Numbered from the stretch's first letter, positions 53,483-63,182 are shown. The stretch: 64,000 nt of DNA from Dehalogenimonas sp. WBC-2 (GCA_001005265.1 CP011392.1:682001-746000); one strand, 5' to 3'. Notes: generated by a model from the sequence alone, not told the origin. Program-made: numbers and translations.

Positions 53483-54703
53483 CTATTTCCCATCCACTCC
53501 ATTTATCGGGCGCTCATTGAGTAATTTGAATTTTATCCCGCTTTCAGGACCTGGTAAAGCCGCAACTGCCGCAGATAATTCGAACCCGCCCGCCTCTATC
53601 CATTTTTTGAGGGTCGCAGCAATTTCCCGTGCTCGCGGGTAGCTTGACAAGGAGGCGGTTGGAATTTCACGACGGTTGATCACCACTTTGCCGGATCGAA
53701 GTTCTCCATAGCTGACCTCGGCAACCACATCTGGATTGGTCTCCGGGTAAGCGTGGGAGTAATCAATAACAGCGGCAAAAATATCGTCGTCGGTTACGGT
53801 AGTGTACTTCAGTATTTCCTCATCAAGAATAGGAATGGGTATGCCGATGCCAACCGAGATGGTGGCTCCGTATCCCAGCATGCTGGCGCCCCTAAGATAG
53901 CGCGGATTCATTTGTTTAAGATCACCGATGACAGCTAGTGTTCCGGCGCCACGCTTGGGTACGCCGCCTTCAGTACGAATTACATCGGGGTTGAATTGAG
54001 TTCCAGGCCAGGTTACATAACCGGTTCCACCGCCCAAAAAAATCCGGGTGCCAATGCCAATAGTCTTGTAGAGCGGGTCGTTTAGCAATGGTGATAACTG
54101 GCCAGCGCTGCAATAGTTGATGTTACCCATGTTAGGTTTGAGAGTGCCCATATAGGTATAGATGGCGTGGTCCGAAAGGTTAACGGCAACATTATAGTTC
54201 TGGTAGCAGTTTCTCATGTTAAATAGAACGGCCTCGTTGAGGTCTTTGATATTTATCCAGGTCTCTAGTTTTTTACGCGGGTAGCAGTCTGTACCGTAGG
54301 CCTGGGCAACCAGTTTCACATCCCTGCCCGCCACCAATTCCTCAATAACATGTCCGCCACCGTAATTGAACTCACCAGGGTGCACTCTGTTTCGCGGATC
54401 ATCGTCGGGTAATGCGTTGGCGCCTAGCATAATGTCCGTCGCAGCAAAGCCTCCATAAGCGGGAACATCATTTAGATATATTTTACCGCCGCCGAGTTTG
54501 ATACGCGGCTTACTGTGACCGATATTGAAATAAGCGCCAGATGAACACATTGGACCGAAGGTGCCTGTAGTGACCACATCCACTTCTTTAGCGGCACGCG
54601 CCAGCCCTTTTTCCCGCACTACACCGATAATCTCTTCAGCGGTAAAAACCACCGCCTGACCGGTGCGAATCTTTTGATTGATCTCTTCAATCGTTTTGGC
54701 CAT
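53483..54703 (-). CDS. Homocysteine-biosynthesis protein of the DUF39 (COG1900) family
   Basis: The 406-residue protein is of the DUF39/HcyBio family, MA1821 in Methanosarcina. It has the family start KTIEEINQKIRTGQAVVFTAEE, the glycine-rich GTFGPMCSSGAYFNIGHSKPRIK, IGIGTRIFLGGGTGYVTWPGTQ, and a Cys-containing segment AQAYGTDCYPRKK. Family members convert aspartate semialdehyde and sulfide to homocysteine, bypassing O-acyl-homoserine. With the next two genes it is a complete cluster. It diverges from the his operon. Confidence 0.92.
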   Translation of the reverse strand: MAKTIEEINQKIRTGQAVVFTAEEIIGVVREKGLARAAKEVDVVTTGTFGPMCSSGAYFNIGHSKPRIKLGGGKIYLNDVPAYGGFAATDIMLGANALPDDDPRNRVHPGEFNYGGGHVIEELVAGRDVKLVAQAYGTDCYPRKKLETWINIKDLNEAVLFNMRNCYQNYNVAVNLSDHAIYTYMGTLKPNMGNINYCSAGQLSPLLNDPLYKTIGIGTRIFLGGGTGYVTWPGTQFNPDVIRTEGGVPKRGAGTLAVIGDLKQMNPRYLRGASMLGYGATISVGIGIPIPILDEEILKYTTVTDDDIFAAVIDYSHAYPETNPDVVAEVSYGELRSGKVVINRREIPTASLSSYPRAREIAATLKKWIEAGGFELSAAVAALPGPESGIKFKLLNERPINGVDGK

Positions 54704-54827
54704 CAGTTACCTCAAGCAGTTATGAACGTGTTGAACTTTAATATAACATTGTACGTCCAAGGCGTAAAGCGCTTCAGTCTGTTTAGGCTTTTGGTTAACG
54801 AGTATTTAAAACATTGGGGAGGATTAT

Positions 54828-54856
54828 TTGAAGCATACGTATGCCTAGTGTAAAAT
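54828..54856 (+). promoter_or_regulatory. Promoter of the his operon, with an operator-like palindrome
   Basis: TTGAAG (54828-54833) and TAAAAT (54851-54856) are 17 bases apart. The perfect palindrome GCATACGTATGC (54833-54844) lies in the spacer, where a bound repressor would block polymerase. The TSS is predicted near 54863. Confidence 0.65.
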
Positions 54857-54883
54857 CAGGCATTCAATATTGAGGGAGAAGTG

Positions 54884-56122
54884 ATGACTCAAGACCGATG
54901 TCGCGGTTGCCGTGATTTGATTCCCGATGAGATGCTTAAATTCCGCCTGGCGGAATCGGTGTTTATCGATACGACGCTAAAATGGGGCTATGAAGAGGTG
55001 CGAACTCCGGTGCTGGAATACCTGCACCTATTTACATCCACCGGTACTTTAACCCCTGGTATGCTGGGACAGGTGTATTCCTTCCTTGACTGGGATGGCT
55101 GGAGTGGAGAACGGGTGGTGATGCGCCCGGATGGTACGATACCTATTGCCAGACTGTTCATTGACAATCTGACTGACAGGGACGTGGCGCGTCTTTTTTA
55201 TGTGATTAATATTTTCCGGTTTGAGAATGACCCCTTGATCAACCGGGAGCGATGGCAGTGTGGCGCTGAGCTTATAGGCGGTAATTCACCACTCGCTGAT
55301 GCTGAACTGTTACGTATGGGATTAGAGGTTCTGGAGTTGCTGGGGCTAAACGTGCGTGTCAGTATCTCCCATTCTGGAGTCATCCAGGCGATACTGGCTC
55401 AACTTGAACCTAACTCTGAAGTCCGTCACCACATATTTGATCAGATTCTGGACGGTAATCAAGCCGTGTTGTCTGAACTGAAAGATAAGCATCCAGGTTT
55501 AATGGCTGGCCTGGAATTGTTGCTGAATGTTACAGGAGCTTCAGCAGAATATTTGGCTAATATCAAATCATTATTCACTTATTCCGATGAATTGAAAAAT
55601 GCGGCCGATAGTTTTGGTAACACGCTTGATATGCTGGACAGTCTGGGGGTTGCTTATGATATAGACCTCGCCTCGGGACGCGGCTTTGAGTATTACACCG
55701 GAATTATTTTTCACTTCACTGTTGAGGGAAAAGCTGTTGGCGGCGGCGGCCGGTACGACAATCTTATCGGGCTCATGGGTGGTGAACGGCGGCCGGCGGC
55801 CGGCTATGCTCTCTATCTTGATGAGATAATGAATCACATTGATGTCTCGGAATACAGTCTTGATGAACCAGATCGTTTCCTTATTAATTTTGCGCCTGGC
55901 GACGAAGCCCAGGCTTTCAGTGTAGCCACAGATTTGCGTGATGCGGATTATACTGCCGAGATTAAAATGGGCGATCCGAATGTTCAGGAATACGATTGGG
56001 TGCTTAATATCACCGATGAAGGTCTGCTGATTCTTTCAGACACTGAAACCGACGAGGAGTTTGAGTTTGATTCAATAGATGAATTGATCGAAATGTTGGG
56101 TGGGGAGGCATCGGAAGAATGA
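54884..56122 (+). CDS. hisZ: ATP phosphoribosyltransferase regulatory subunit HisZ
   Basis: HisZ is a histidyl-tRNA synthetase-like protein that activates and regulates short HisG. The 412-residue product (ATG 54884, GGGAG upstream) has class II motif 2-like and motif 3-like segments (VMRPDGTIPIARLF, GGRYDNLIGLMGG) and SGRGFEYYTGIIFHF. It has the HisRS catalytic fold but begins without the usual HIGH-like charging features. The acidic C-terminus resembles a reduced anticodon-binding domain. hisG overlaps by four bases (ATGA). Confidence 0.92.
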   Translation: MTQDRCRGCRDLIPDEMLKFRLAESVFIDTTLKWGYEEVRTPVLEYLHLFTSTGTLTPGMLGQVYSFLDWDGWSGERVVMRPDGTIPIARLFIDNLTDRDVARLFYVINIFRFENDPLINRERWQCGAELIGGNSPLADAELLRMGLEVLELLGLNVRVSISHSGVIQAILAQLEPNSEVRHHIFDQILDGNQAVLSELKDKHPGLMAGLELLLNVTGASAEYLANIKSLFTYSDELKNAADSFGNTLDMLDSLGVAYDIDLASGRGFEYYTGIIFHFTVEGKAVGGGGRYDNLIGLMGGERRPAAGYALYLDEIMNHIDVSEYSLDEPDRFLINFAPGDEAQAFSVATDLRDADYTAEIKMGDPNVQEYDWVLNITDEGLLILSDTETDEEFEFDSIDELIEMLGGEASEE

Positions 56123-57519
56123 GGATTGCCCTGCCTAAAGGTCGATTGCTGGCCGATACGGCTTCTCTTTTAGAAAGAGCAAATTGGCAGTTGAATGATT
56201 ACCAGCCAAAAGCCAGGCTATACCGGTTGACCAGTGCCCGCTTCCCTGACCTGTCCGCTAAAATGCTCCATGAAAAAGATATTCCGATACAGGTGGCTAT
56301 CGGCAACTATGACCTGGGGATCTGCGGTGCTGACTGGGTTGAGGAGCTCATCTCCCGCCATACATTAAGTTCACTGGTCAAAGTGAAAAATCTGGGTTAT
56401 GGTTATGGAGCTCTTTTCGCTGCCTCTGCGGCTGGTGACGGAGTAAACTCGCTGCTTGACCTGTCAAAGCGTAGCGGTAAAGTAAGATTGGCCTCAGAGT
56501 ACCCGAATTTGGCGGAAAAATTAGCTATTGATCTGCGGCTTAAAAATTTTGCCGTATATCCTTTATGGGGCAGTGCAGAGGCTTATCCTCCTGAGACGGC
56601 CGAAGTTGTTATTTTGCCCAGAAAAAATGCTGAAGAACTTGAAACCAAAGGTTTAAAGGTATTGGGCAAGGTTTTGGATTTTAAAGCGGTGCTGGTGGCC
56701 AACCGTAACAGCTTGGCGTCCAAAGATCTTTCAGCGGCAATTTCATCAATAGTTGAAAATCTCAATCCGGCTGTTTCCGGTGATCAGGCCACAATTTCCG
56801 GTGCTGGCGGCGCCCTTGAGGCTTACCATGAATATACTCAGGATGTGGTGCGTCTGGCACTGCCTGATGGCCATCAGCAACCTCACGTCCGCAAGATACT
56901 GGATGCGGCCAATATTAGTATCACTGACTACCCCTCTGATCGGGGATTGCGGCGTCCAGTGAGTGACATGGGTGGCTTTGCCATTAAGACTATCCGGCCT
57001 CAGGATATGCCTCTTCAAGTAGCCAACGGCAACTTTGATCTGGCTATAACAGGATGGGACTGGTTGACCGATCATCTGCATCAGTTTCCGGGCAGTCCGG
57101 TCAAGAGGCTATTAGATCTCAAATACGGTTGGGTGCGGATTGTGGCGGTAGTGGCCAATGAAGTGCCGGTAACCAACGCTGTCGAGCTTAAAGAATATTT
57201 CCGGGGACAAAACTTGCGGGTCGCCACGGAGTATATTAATATCGCTGACGACTATGCCCGGCACAATCACTTCGGCCGTTACCGCATTGCCCCCACCTGG
57301 GGTTCTACTGAGGCGTATATTCCTGAAGATGCTGATCTTCTGATAGAAAATACGGAAACAGGCGGCACCATTGCCCGTCACAACCTGCGCATCATAGACA
57401 CACTGTTTGAGTCTACCGCCTGTGTTATCGGCAATACTCAGGCTGCAGGCAACCCGGTCAAGAGGCAGCGTATGGAAACCTTTGTGAAGCGTCTGTCTGC
57501 GGCGTTGGAAAAGGTCTAA
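56119..57519 (+). CDS. hisG: ATP phosphoribosyltransferase HisG, two tandem HisG units in one protein
   Basis: A normal short HisG has ~210 residues; this one has 466, formed of two HisG-like units. Residues 1-~215 have IALPKGRL (3-10), IGNYDLGICGADWVEE (61-76) and RLASEYPNLAEKL. They lack the phosphate-binding TGxT loop and have PRKNAEEL (167-174) there. Residues ~240-466 have LALPDGHQ (246-253) instead of LPKGRL, but keep NGNFDLAITGWDWL, RVATEYINIA and ENTETGGT (410-417). Each unit retains a different active-site half. HisZ is adjacent and coupled. The unit forms one reading frame with no frameshift. Confidence 0.93.
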   Translation: MRIALPKGRLLADTASLLERANWQLNDYQPKARLYRLTSARFPDLSAKMLHEKDIPIQVAIGNYDLGICGADWVEELISRHTLSSLVKVKNLGYGYGALFAASAAGDGVNSLLDLSKRSGKVRLASEYPNLAEKLAIDLRLKNFAVYPLWGSAEAYPPETAEVVILPRKNAEELETKGLKVLGKVLDFKAVLVANRNSLASKDLSAAISSIVENLNPAVSGDQATISGAGGALEAYHEYTQDVVRLALPDGHQQPHVRKILDAANISITDYPSDRGLRRPVSDMGGFAIKTIRPQDMPLQVANGNFDLAITGWDWLTDHLHQFPGSPVKRLLDLKYGWVRIVAVVANEVPVTNAVELKEYFRGQNLRVATEYINIADDYARHNHFGRYRIAPTWGSTEAYIPEDADLLIENTETGGTIARHNLRIIDTLFESTACVIGNTQAAGNPVKRQRMETFVKRLSAALEKV

Positions 57520-57521
57520 TT

Positions 57522-58838
57522 GTGGAAATTATCCGGGGTTTCAAAGAGGCGTCAAAGACACTAAAGAGACGTGTCCATGGTGGTTTTATCAGTGAGGCAA
57601 CACGCCGGACATTATCTCAAAGATATCAGATACATGATCTTGAGGGTATGATCCAGGGTATTATCAATGAAGTATGGGAAAACGGTGATGAAGCGTTACG
57701 GCGCTTCACCAAAGAATATGATCACGCTGCCATTGATACAATTGAAGTCTCCAGGGCAGAAATTGAAGCTGCGGCGCTTTCAGTCGACACAGAACTGTTA
57801 GCAGCTTTGGAATTGGCTGCCGGGCGCATCCGTAATTTTCACCAACGGCAACACACGGCGTTGCTGGAGGCGGCAAAAAAAATGGACGGTGAACAAATGT
57901 ATCGTCCGCTGTCACGGGTAGGCTGTTACGCCCCGGGAGGGACGGCTTTTTACCCGTCCAGCGTGCTGATGACAGCCATTCCAGCTAAAGTAGCCGGAGT
58001 ATCTGAGATATGTCTGGTAACACCTCCGGGGGCAGACGGACAAGTACCGTCTGCAACTCTGGCCGCGGCAAAATTGGCTGGTGTTGATCATGTATATCGT
58101 ATTGGAGGGGCGCAGGCGGTGGCCGCGCTGGCTATCGGAACTAAGTCGGTACCTAAGGTTGACAAGATCTGCGGACCAGGTAGTATTTTTGTCACCGTCG
58201 CCAAGCGCCTTCTATATGGCATGGTAGCCATTGACGGTCTGCAGGGACCGAGTGAAGTTTTTATTATTGCTGATGATACGGCTAATCCGGTTTTTATTGC
58301 CGCTGATATGATGGCACAGGCAGAGCATGACCCGCTGGCGACTACGGTTCTGGCAACAACATCTGAGCGTGTTGCCGAAGCGGTGGCAGCAGAACTTAAC
58401 CGGGCGGTGGAGAGTCTTTCCCGACAGTTCGTTATTCACCAATCTTTGTCTAATATGTCCTGCATTGCCATTGTATCTTCGCCTGAAGAAGCGGTGGAGC
58501 TATCAAATATGTATGCTCCGGAACATTTGCTTATATTGACTGCCGGCGCAGAACAATTGGTACCTAAAATACAACATGCCGGTTGCGTCTTCATCGGCGA
58601 TAAGGCATCAGTAGCCTTCGGTGATTACATCGCCGGTCCCAGTCACGTTCTGCCAACCTCCGGTACGGCTCGTTTCAGTTCTCCGTTAAACATTTTGGAC
58701 TTTTTGAAGATTATTGATGTGGTCAGGGTTGATGACATAATGGTAAAAGAACTGGGACCGGCGGCAGCGACCATCGCTCATGCCGAAGGTTTGACTGCCC
58801 ACGAAAACGCCCTCAGATTAAGAATGGAGGCGCTTTGA
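57522..58838 (+). CDS. hisD: Histidinol dehydrogenase
   Basis: It makes the last two oxidations to histidine. The 438-residue product has CYAPGGTAFYPSSVLM, the KICGPGSIFVTVAKR signature, the zinc-ligand region PSEVFIIAD and MMAQAEHDPLA, and the C-terminal GPSHVLPTSGTARFSS. GTG start two bases after hisG. hisC overlaps the end by four bases. Confidence 0.97.
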   Translation: MEIIRGFKEASKTLKRRVHGGFISEATRRTLSQRYQIHDLEGMIQGIINEVWENGDEALRRFTKEYDHAAIDTIEVSRAEIEAAALSVDTELLAALELAAGRIRNFHQRQHTALLEAAKKMDGEQMYRPLSRVGCYAPGGTAFYPSSVLMTAIPAKVAGVSEICLVTPPGADGQVPSATLAAAKLAGVDHVYRIGGAQAVAALAIGTKSVPKVDKICGPGSIFVTVAKRLLYGMVAIDGLQGPSEVFIIADDTANPVFIAADMMAQAEHDPLATTVLATTSERVAEAVAAELNRAVESLSRQFVIHQSLSNMSCIAIVSSPEEAVELSNMYAPEHLLILTAGAEQLVPKIQHAGCVFIGDKASVAFGDYIAGPSHVLPTSGTARFSSPLNILDFLKIIDVVRVDDIMVKELGPAAATIAHAEGLTAHENALRLRMEAL

Positions 58839-59920
58839 TAGATCTCAGGCGTTTCATGCGCCGGGAATTAGATAAATTTGCCGGTTATGCCGCCTGCAAG
58901 TCTCCCGAGGTGCTTGATAAAGAAGTACGCCAGTTAGGCGTACTCAAACTGGACGCCAATGAGAACGTATACGGCGCATCGCCAAGGGTCAAAGCAGCTT
59001 TTTCGCATTTTGATGATGCTCACATCTACCCGGACAGTTGCCAAACAGAACTGAGAAAAGCGCTATCGGACTATGCCCATATCGGGGTTGAAAACATCGT
59101 GGCTGGCTCCGGCTCCGACCAACTCATTGATCTATTGGTGAGGCTCTTTGTCAATGCCGGTGATGAAGTCATAAGCTTCACGCCGACATTTGCCATGTAC
59201 AAGTTTTATACTGAGTTGTCTGGTGGACGCTTTATAGCTGTCCCGCGGGATGCTGAGTATAATGTCGTTTTGGAAGATTTGACGCCGGTAATCTCTTCCC
59301 GTACCAAACTGATATTTATTGCCATGCCCAATAATCCCACCGGCACTCAGCCACCGATTCAGACGGTCATGAAACTCATTGATACTGGCTTGCCAGTGGT
59401 AGTTGATGAAGCATATTATGAGTTTACCGGCCAAACCATGGCAGCACAACTTGAAAAATACCCCAATCTGATGATTCTGCGCACCTTCAGCAAATGGGCT
59501 GGGCTGGCCGGTTTGCGGGTTGGTTATGGCCTCTTCCCGCGTGTTGTCGCTGAACGAATGGACGCTATCAAGGACCCATATTGTGTTAACGCCGCAGCAG
59601 TGCTGGCAACACGGGAATCGCTTAAAGACATTGGTTTCCTCATGGATAAAGTTCAACTAATCGTCAATGAGAGGGAGCGGCTTTTCCAATTATTGATTAA
59701 GATCGACTACCTTAAACCATATCCATCCAGCGCTAATTTTATCTTGTGTAAGGTCATTGGCAAAAATGCGCTGGATATTCAATTTAAATTAGAGCGCCGG
59801 GGTATACTGGTGCGTCATTTTGATTCACCGCAGATGGAAAACTGCCTGCGTTTCAGTATCGGCAGACCCCAGGATACTGACAGACTTATCGCTGAACTCC
59901 AGAAAATAAAGGAGCTATAA
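58835..59920 (+). CDS. hisC: Histidinol-phosphate aminotransferase
   Basis: PLP aminotransferase of fold type I that transaminates imidazole-acetol phosphate. The 361-residue product has [10 protein letters not shown] near the start, NNPTGTQPP, the PLP-binding DEAYYEFTG and the Lys region [16 protein letters not shown], and ENCLRFSIG near the end. It starts at TTG overlapping the hisD stop (TTGA); ATG 58856 inside is less likely. Confidence 0.93.
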   Translation: MIDLRRFMRRELDKFAGYAACKSPEVLDKEVRQLGVLKLDANENVYGASPRVKAAFSHFDDAHIYPDSCQTELRKALSDYAHIGVENIVAGSGSDQLIDLLVRLFVNAGDEVISFTPTFAMYKFYTELSGGRFIAVPRDAEYNVVLEDLTPVISSRTKLIFIAMPNNPTGTQPPIQTVMKLIDTGLPVVVDEAYYEFTGQTMAAQLEKYPNLMILRTFSKWAGLAGLRVGYGLFPRVVAERMDAIKDPYCVNAAAVLATRESLKDIGFLMDKVQLIVNERERLFQLLIKIDYLKPYPSSANFILCKVIGKNALDIQFKLERRGILVRHFDSPQMENCLRFSIGRPQDTDRLIAELQKIKEL

Positions 59921-59921
59921 C

Positions 59922-60512
59922 ATGACTGAACGTAAAGCTACAGTTAAGCGGGAGACAAAAGAGACCACTATCAGCGTAACGGTGAATCTGGATGGCACCG
60001 GTAAGGATGAAATGTGCACCGGTATCAGGCTTTTTGATCATATGCTGTCTCAAATAGCCCGCCACGGAGTGATTGACATAAAAGTGTCGGCTACAGGGGA
60101 TGACGTGCATCATCTGGTAGAAGATGTCGGTATAACGCTAGGCAAGGCATTCAACGAGGCACTGGGTGACAAACGGGGGCTGGTGCGGGCCGGCGACTCC
60201 ACGGTGCCTATGGATGAGGCGCTGGCGACGGTAGCCATTGATATCGGGGGCCGGGGTTACTCTGTCCTTAGCATGGAATTTGAGAATAACGATATGTCCG
60301 GTTTTCCCGCTGATCTTATCCGTCACTTTTTAGAGAGCTTTGCGGCGGAAGGACGACTGAATTTGCACGCTGGTGTAGCCTATGGCACTAACGACCATCA
60401 CAAGGCCGAGGCGGTATTCAAAGCACTGGGCCGGGCTCTGGACAAAGCAACCCGCATTGACCCGCGGATAAGTGACAGATTGCCGTCTACCAAGGAGTTT
60501 ATTGAGGGGTAG
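59922..60512 (+). CDS. hisB: Imidazoleglycerol-phosphate dehydratase
   Basis: It removes water from imidazoleglycerol phosphate. The 196-residue protein has the duplicated His-rich metal sites: [42 protein letters not shown] and [19 protein letters not shown]. It is the monofunctional dehydratase without the phosphatase domain. ATG 59922 follows an AAGGAGC site next to the hisC stop. Confidence 0.97.
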   Translation: MTERKATVKRETKETTISVTVNLDGTGKDEMCTGIRLFDHMLSQIARHGVIDIKVSATGDDVHHLVEDVGITLGKAFNEALGDKRGLVRAGDSTVPMDEALATVAIDIGGRGYSVLSMEFENNDMSGFPADLIRHFLESFAAEGRLNLHAGVAYGTNDHHKAEAVFKALGRALDKATRIDPRISDRLPSTKEFIEG

Positions 60513-60617
60513 ATGGCTGCTTCCTCTTTATTTGAAAGACCTGTAATTTCGGGTTGTCTTCTATTTATAATATTTAATATGACGTTGTTGGTGATTGGGT
60601 TTGGTTGGGCATGTTGA
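60513..60617 (+). CDS. Possible 34-residue hydrophobic microprotein after hisB
   Basis: An ATG directly follows the hisB TAG with GAGGGG just upstream, and the 34-residue translation is largely hydrophobic (VISGCLLFIIFNMTLLVIGFGW). A second frame (60611-60760, 49 residues) overlaps its stop in ATGTTGA and has a further hydrophobic start, then a basic tail. Both could be chance in AT-rich DNA; the ribosome site and coupling are the only support. Confidence 0.3.
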   Translation: MAASSLFERPVISGCLLFIIFNMTLLVIGFGWAC

Positions 60618-60846
60618 TTTTAGCAGTCTCAAACATTGGGATCATGCTAATTCCCTATAATCAAGCCATTGGCCGATTATTCATAGGAAACATGGGCTTT
60701 GAAAAGTTACGAGCTAACCCTGTTAAAACTTGGAATAAATGGACTTATAAAACTTTTTAAGTATAGTCTGGTTATTATTTGCCTTTTGGGGCCTTAGTAC
60801 TGAGACTCGTGGCTTACTCTGGTATATTTTCTGAAATCCACTTGAA
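60618..60846. other. Intergenic stretch after the his operon
   Basis: About 230 AT-rich bases. Apart from the weak overlapping 49-residue frame (60611-60760), no gene, terminator or RNA is evident between the convergent his and pur operons. Confidence 0.4.
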
Positions 60847-61767
60847 TCAGATTAAATTCTTCCCTGTCAGCACCTCGTAGGCATGAATATACCTTTGGCG
60901 TGTGCTCTCGATGACTTCTGGCGGCAGTGCTGGAGCCGGGGGTTCCTTATTCCAGCCAGAAGCTTCAAGCCAGTCACGGACCGGTTGTTTGTCGTAGGAG
61001 TCCTGAGGCTCGCCGACCTTGTAGATTTTCTCATCCCAGAAACGGGAGGAATCAGGTGTCAGTGCTTCGTCGATAATAATTAATTTGTCATCTGAGTCAA
61101 GACCGAACTCAAATTTAGTGTCAGCAATAATAATACCGTGGTGGCGGGCATGGTCACGGGCATAGGCATACAGGGCAATACTGATAGCTTTAAGCTTAAG
61201 AGCAATTTCAGCGCCGACGGCCTTTTCCACTTCCTCAAAAGTCATGGGAAGGTCATGAGTGTTATCGCCTTTGGTAGTTGGAGTAAAGATGATTTCCGGT
61301 AACATCTGGCTTTGGCGTAAGCCAGAGGGTAGCGGCACACTGCAAATAGACTGGCTCTTTTTGTACTCTGACCAGCCAGAGCCAGCTAGATAACCTCGGA
61401 CAACGCATTCTACCGGTAGACGCCTAACCTTTTTTACAATCATCGACCGGCCAACTAAATATGCCGGATAATCAAAGTGTTGAGATTCAGGGATGTATTC
61501 GTCGAGTTGGTTAACATCTTCAATGACCGCGACAACGTGGTTAGGGATGATCTTAGCGGTTAATTCAAACCAGAACGCAGAAATAAGATTAAGCACCTTA
61601 CCCTTGTCCGGTATGCCTACTGGCAGCACCACATCAAAAGCCGAAATACGGTCGCTGACCACGATCAGAAGATATTCACCGAGGTCATAGGTGTCACGTA
61701 CCTTGCCGGAGATAAAACGTTTCAGCGGAAGTTCGGTTTTGAGGATAACTTCATTCGCAGTGGCCAT
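60847..61767 (-). CDS. purC: SAICAR synthetase (PurC)
   Basis: It joins CAIR and aspartate in purine synthesis. The 306-residue protein has the N-terminus KRFISGKVRDTYDLGEYLLIVVSDRISAFD, VVRGYLAGSGWSEY, and IIADTKFEFGLDSDDKLIIIDEALTPDSSRFW. Slightly longer than the ~240-residue form, like the yeast-type enzyme. GGAGG precedes the ATG. Last gene of the pur operon here. Confidence 0.96.
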   Translation of the reverse strand: MATANEVILKTELPLKRFISGKVRDTYDLGEYLLIVVSDRISAFDVVLPVGIPDKGKVLNLISAFWFELTAKIIPNHVVAVIEDVNQLDEYIPESQHFDYPAYLVGRSMIVKKVRRLPVECVVRGYLAGSGWSEYKKSQSICSVPLPSGLRQSQMLPEIIFTPTTKGDNTHDLPMTFEEVEKAVGAEIALKLKAISIALYAYARDHARHHGIIIADTKFEFGLDSDDKLIIIDEALTPDSSRFWDEKIYKVGEPQDSYDKQPVRDWLEASGWNKEPPAPALPPEVIESTRQRYIHAYEVLTGKNLI

Positions 61768-61823
61768 ATTTACCTCCAGTTGTTTGACCTAAATTTTGAA
61801 GGGAAGAAACTACACAAAGCACC

Positions 61824-63179
61824 CTAAATTGACCGGGGAGAAAGTTTTTCAGCATCGGTCTCAGTGCGGCCTTTCCATTGGGCGGCGGTGAGACCGAGAC
61901 GTTTGAAAATTTCATCCACGTGACGTGTATAAAATTTGTAATCGAAAAGCTCAGCCAATTCTTCCGGGGAAAGGGCTGCCATTACTTCGGTATCATCTTT
62001 CAGCAGGTCAATGAATAGCCGGTCTTCACTATTCCAGGTAGCCATGGCATTACGCTGTACCAGTTTATAAGCGCCCTGGCGGGAAAGTCCTTTGTCAATA
62101 AGAGCTAGTAGTACGCGCTGAGAGAATAACAGGCCACGGGTAATTTCCATATTTTTACGCATGCGTTGCGGGAAGACGGTCATTCCTTTAATGACTGAGG
62201 TAAAGATATTCATGGCGTAATCCAGTACCAGGCAGGCGTCGGGTAAAATGACACGCTCTGTAGAAGAATGAGATATATCCCGCTCATGCCAAAGGGCGAT
62301 ATTCTCAAGAGAGGTTACGGCATAGCCCCGCAGCAGGCGAGAGATACCGCTGACGCGTTCACATAACTCTGGGTTACGTTTGTGGGGCATGGCAGAACTG
62401 CCTGTCTGTCCGGTTCCAAATGGTTCTTCAGCCTCACGGAACTCGGTCTTTTGTAGCGCCCGTATTTCGGTGGAAAATTTTTCCAAAGAGCCGCCGATAA
62501 TGGCCAGTGTTGTCATAAAGTGGGCATGCCGGTCTCGCTGGATGACCTGATTTGATATCGGTGAAGCGGTGATACCAAGCTTGGCGCAGGCAAATTCTTC
62601 AACCTCAGGCGGTACCGTGGCGTAAGTGCCCACCACACCGCTCATTTTACCCACCGCAATACCCCTGACAGCGTCTGCCAAACGTTGACGGTTGCGCTGC
62701 ATCTCTTCCATCCACAGCGCCAATTTCAGGCCAAAGGTTATTGGTTCGGCGTGTACACCGTGAGTCCGCCCGACCATAACAGTGTATTTGTGTTCAATAG
62801 CTCGTTTACCCAGGGCCGTGATAAGTTCTTTGATGTCGTCAGCCAGAATTTTGGAAGCTTCTAATAGCTGCAAACTGGTGGCGGTATCCATAATATCAGA
62901 AGAAGTAAGTCCCAGATGGATAAAACGGGACTCTTCACCAACACTGTCCGCCACCGAACCGAGAAATGCCGTCATATCGTGGTGCGTTTCTTGTAGAAGC
63001 TCCTCCATGCGCTTGATGTTGAGGCGTGCCATCTTAATTTTGGGCAAAGCTTCACGGGGAATGACACCCTGTTTAACCCAGGCTTCACAAACAGCTATCT
63101 CAATATCCAGCCATTTGGCGAATTTATTCTCGTCACTCCAGACCTTTTTCATCTGGGGACGACTATAACGTTCAATCAT
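61824..63179 (-). CDS. purB: Adenylosuccinate lyase (PurB)
   Basis: It releases fumarate from SAICAR and adenylosuccinate. The 451-residue product has HHDMTAFLGSVADSVGEESRFIHLGLTSSDIMDTA, GRTHGVHAEPITFGLKLALW and the signature GSSAMPHKRNPELCERV. The start is three bases after the purE stop. purC follows after 56 bases. Confidence 0.97.
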   Translation of the reverse strand: MIERYSRPQMKKVWSDENKFAKWLDIEIAVCEAWVKQGVIPREALPKIKMARLNIKRMEELLQETHHDMTAFLGSVADSVGEESRFIHLGLTSSDIMDTATSLQLLEASKILADDIKELITALGKRAIEHKYTVMVGRTHGVHAEPITFGLKLALWMEEMQRNRQRLADAVRGIAVGKMSGVVGTYATVPPEVEEFACAKLGITASPISNQVIQRDRHAHFMTTLAIIGGSLEKFSTEIRALQKTEFREAEEPFGTGQTGSSAMPHKRNPELCERVSGISRLLRGYAVTSLENIALWHERDISHSSTERVILPDACLVLDYAMNIFTSVIKGMTVFPQRMRKNMEITRGLLFSQRVLLALIDKGLSRQGAYKLVQRNAMATWNSEDRLFIDLLKDDTEVMAALSPEELAELFDYKFYTRHVDEIFKRLGLTAAQWKGRTETDAEKLSPRSI

Positions 63180-63182
63180 AAC

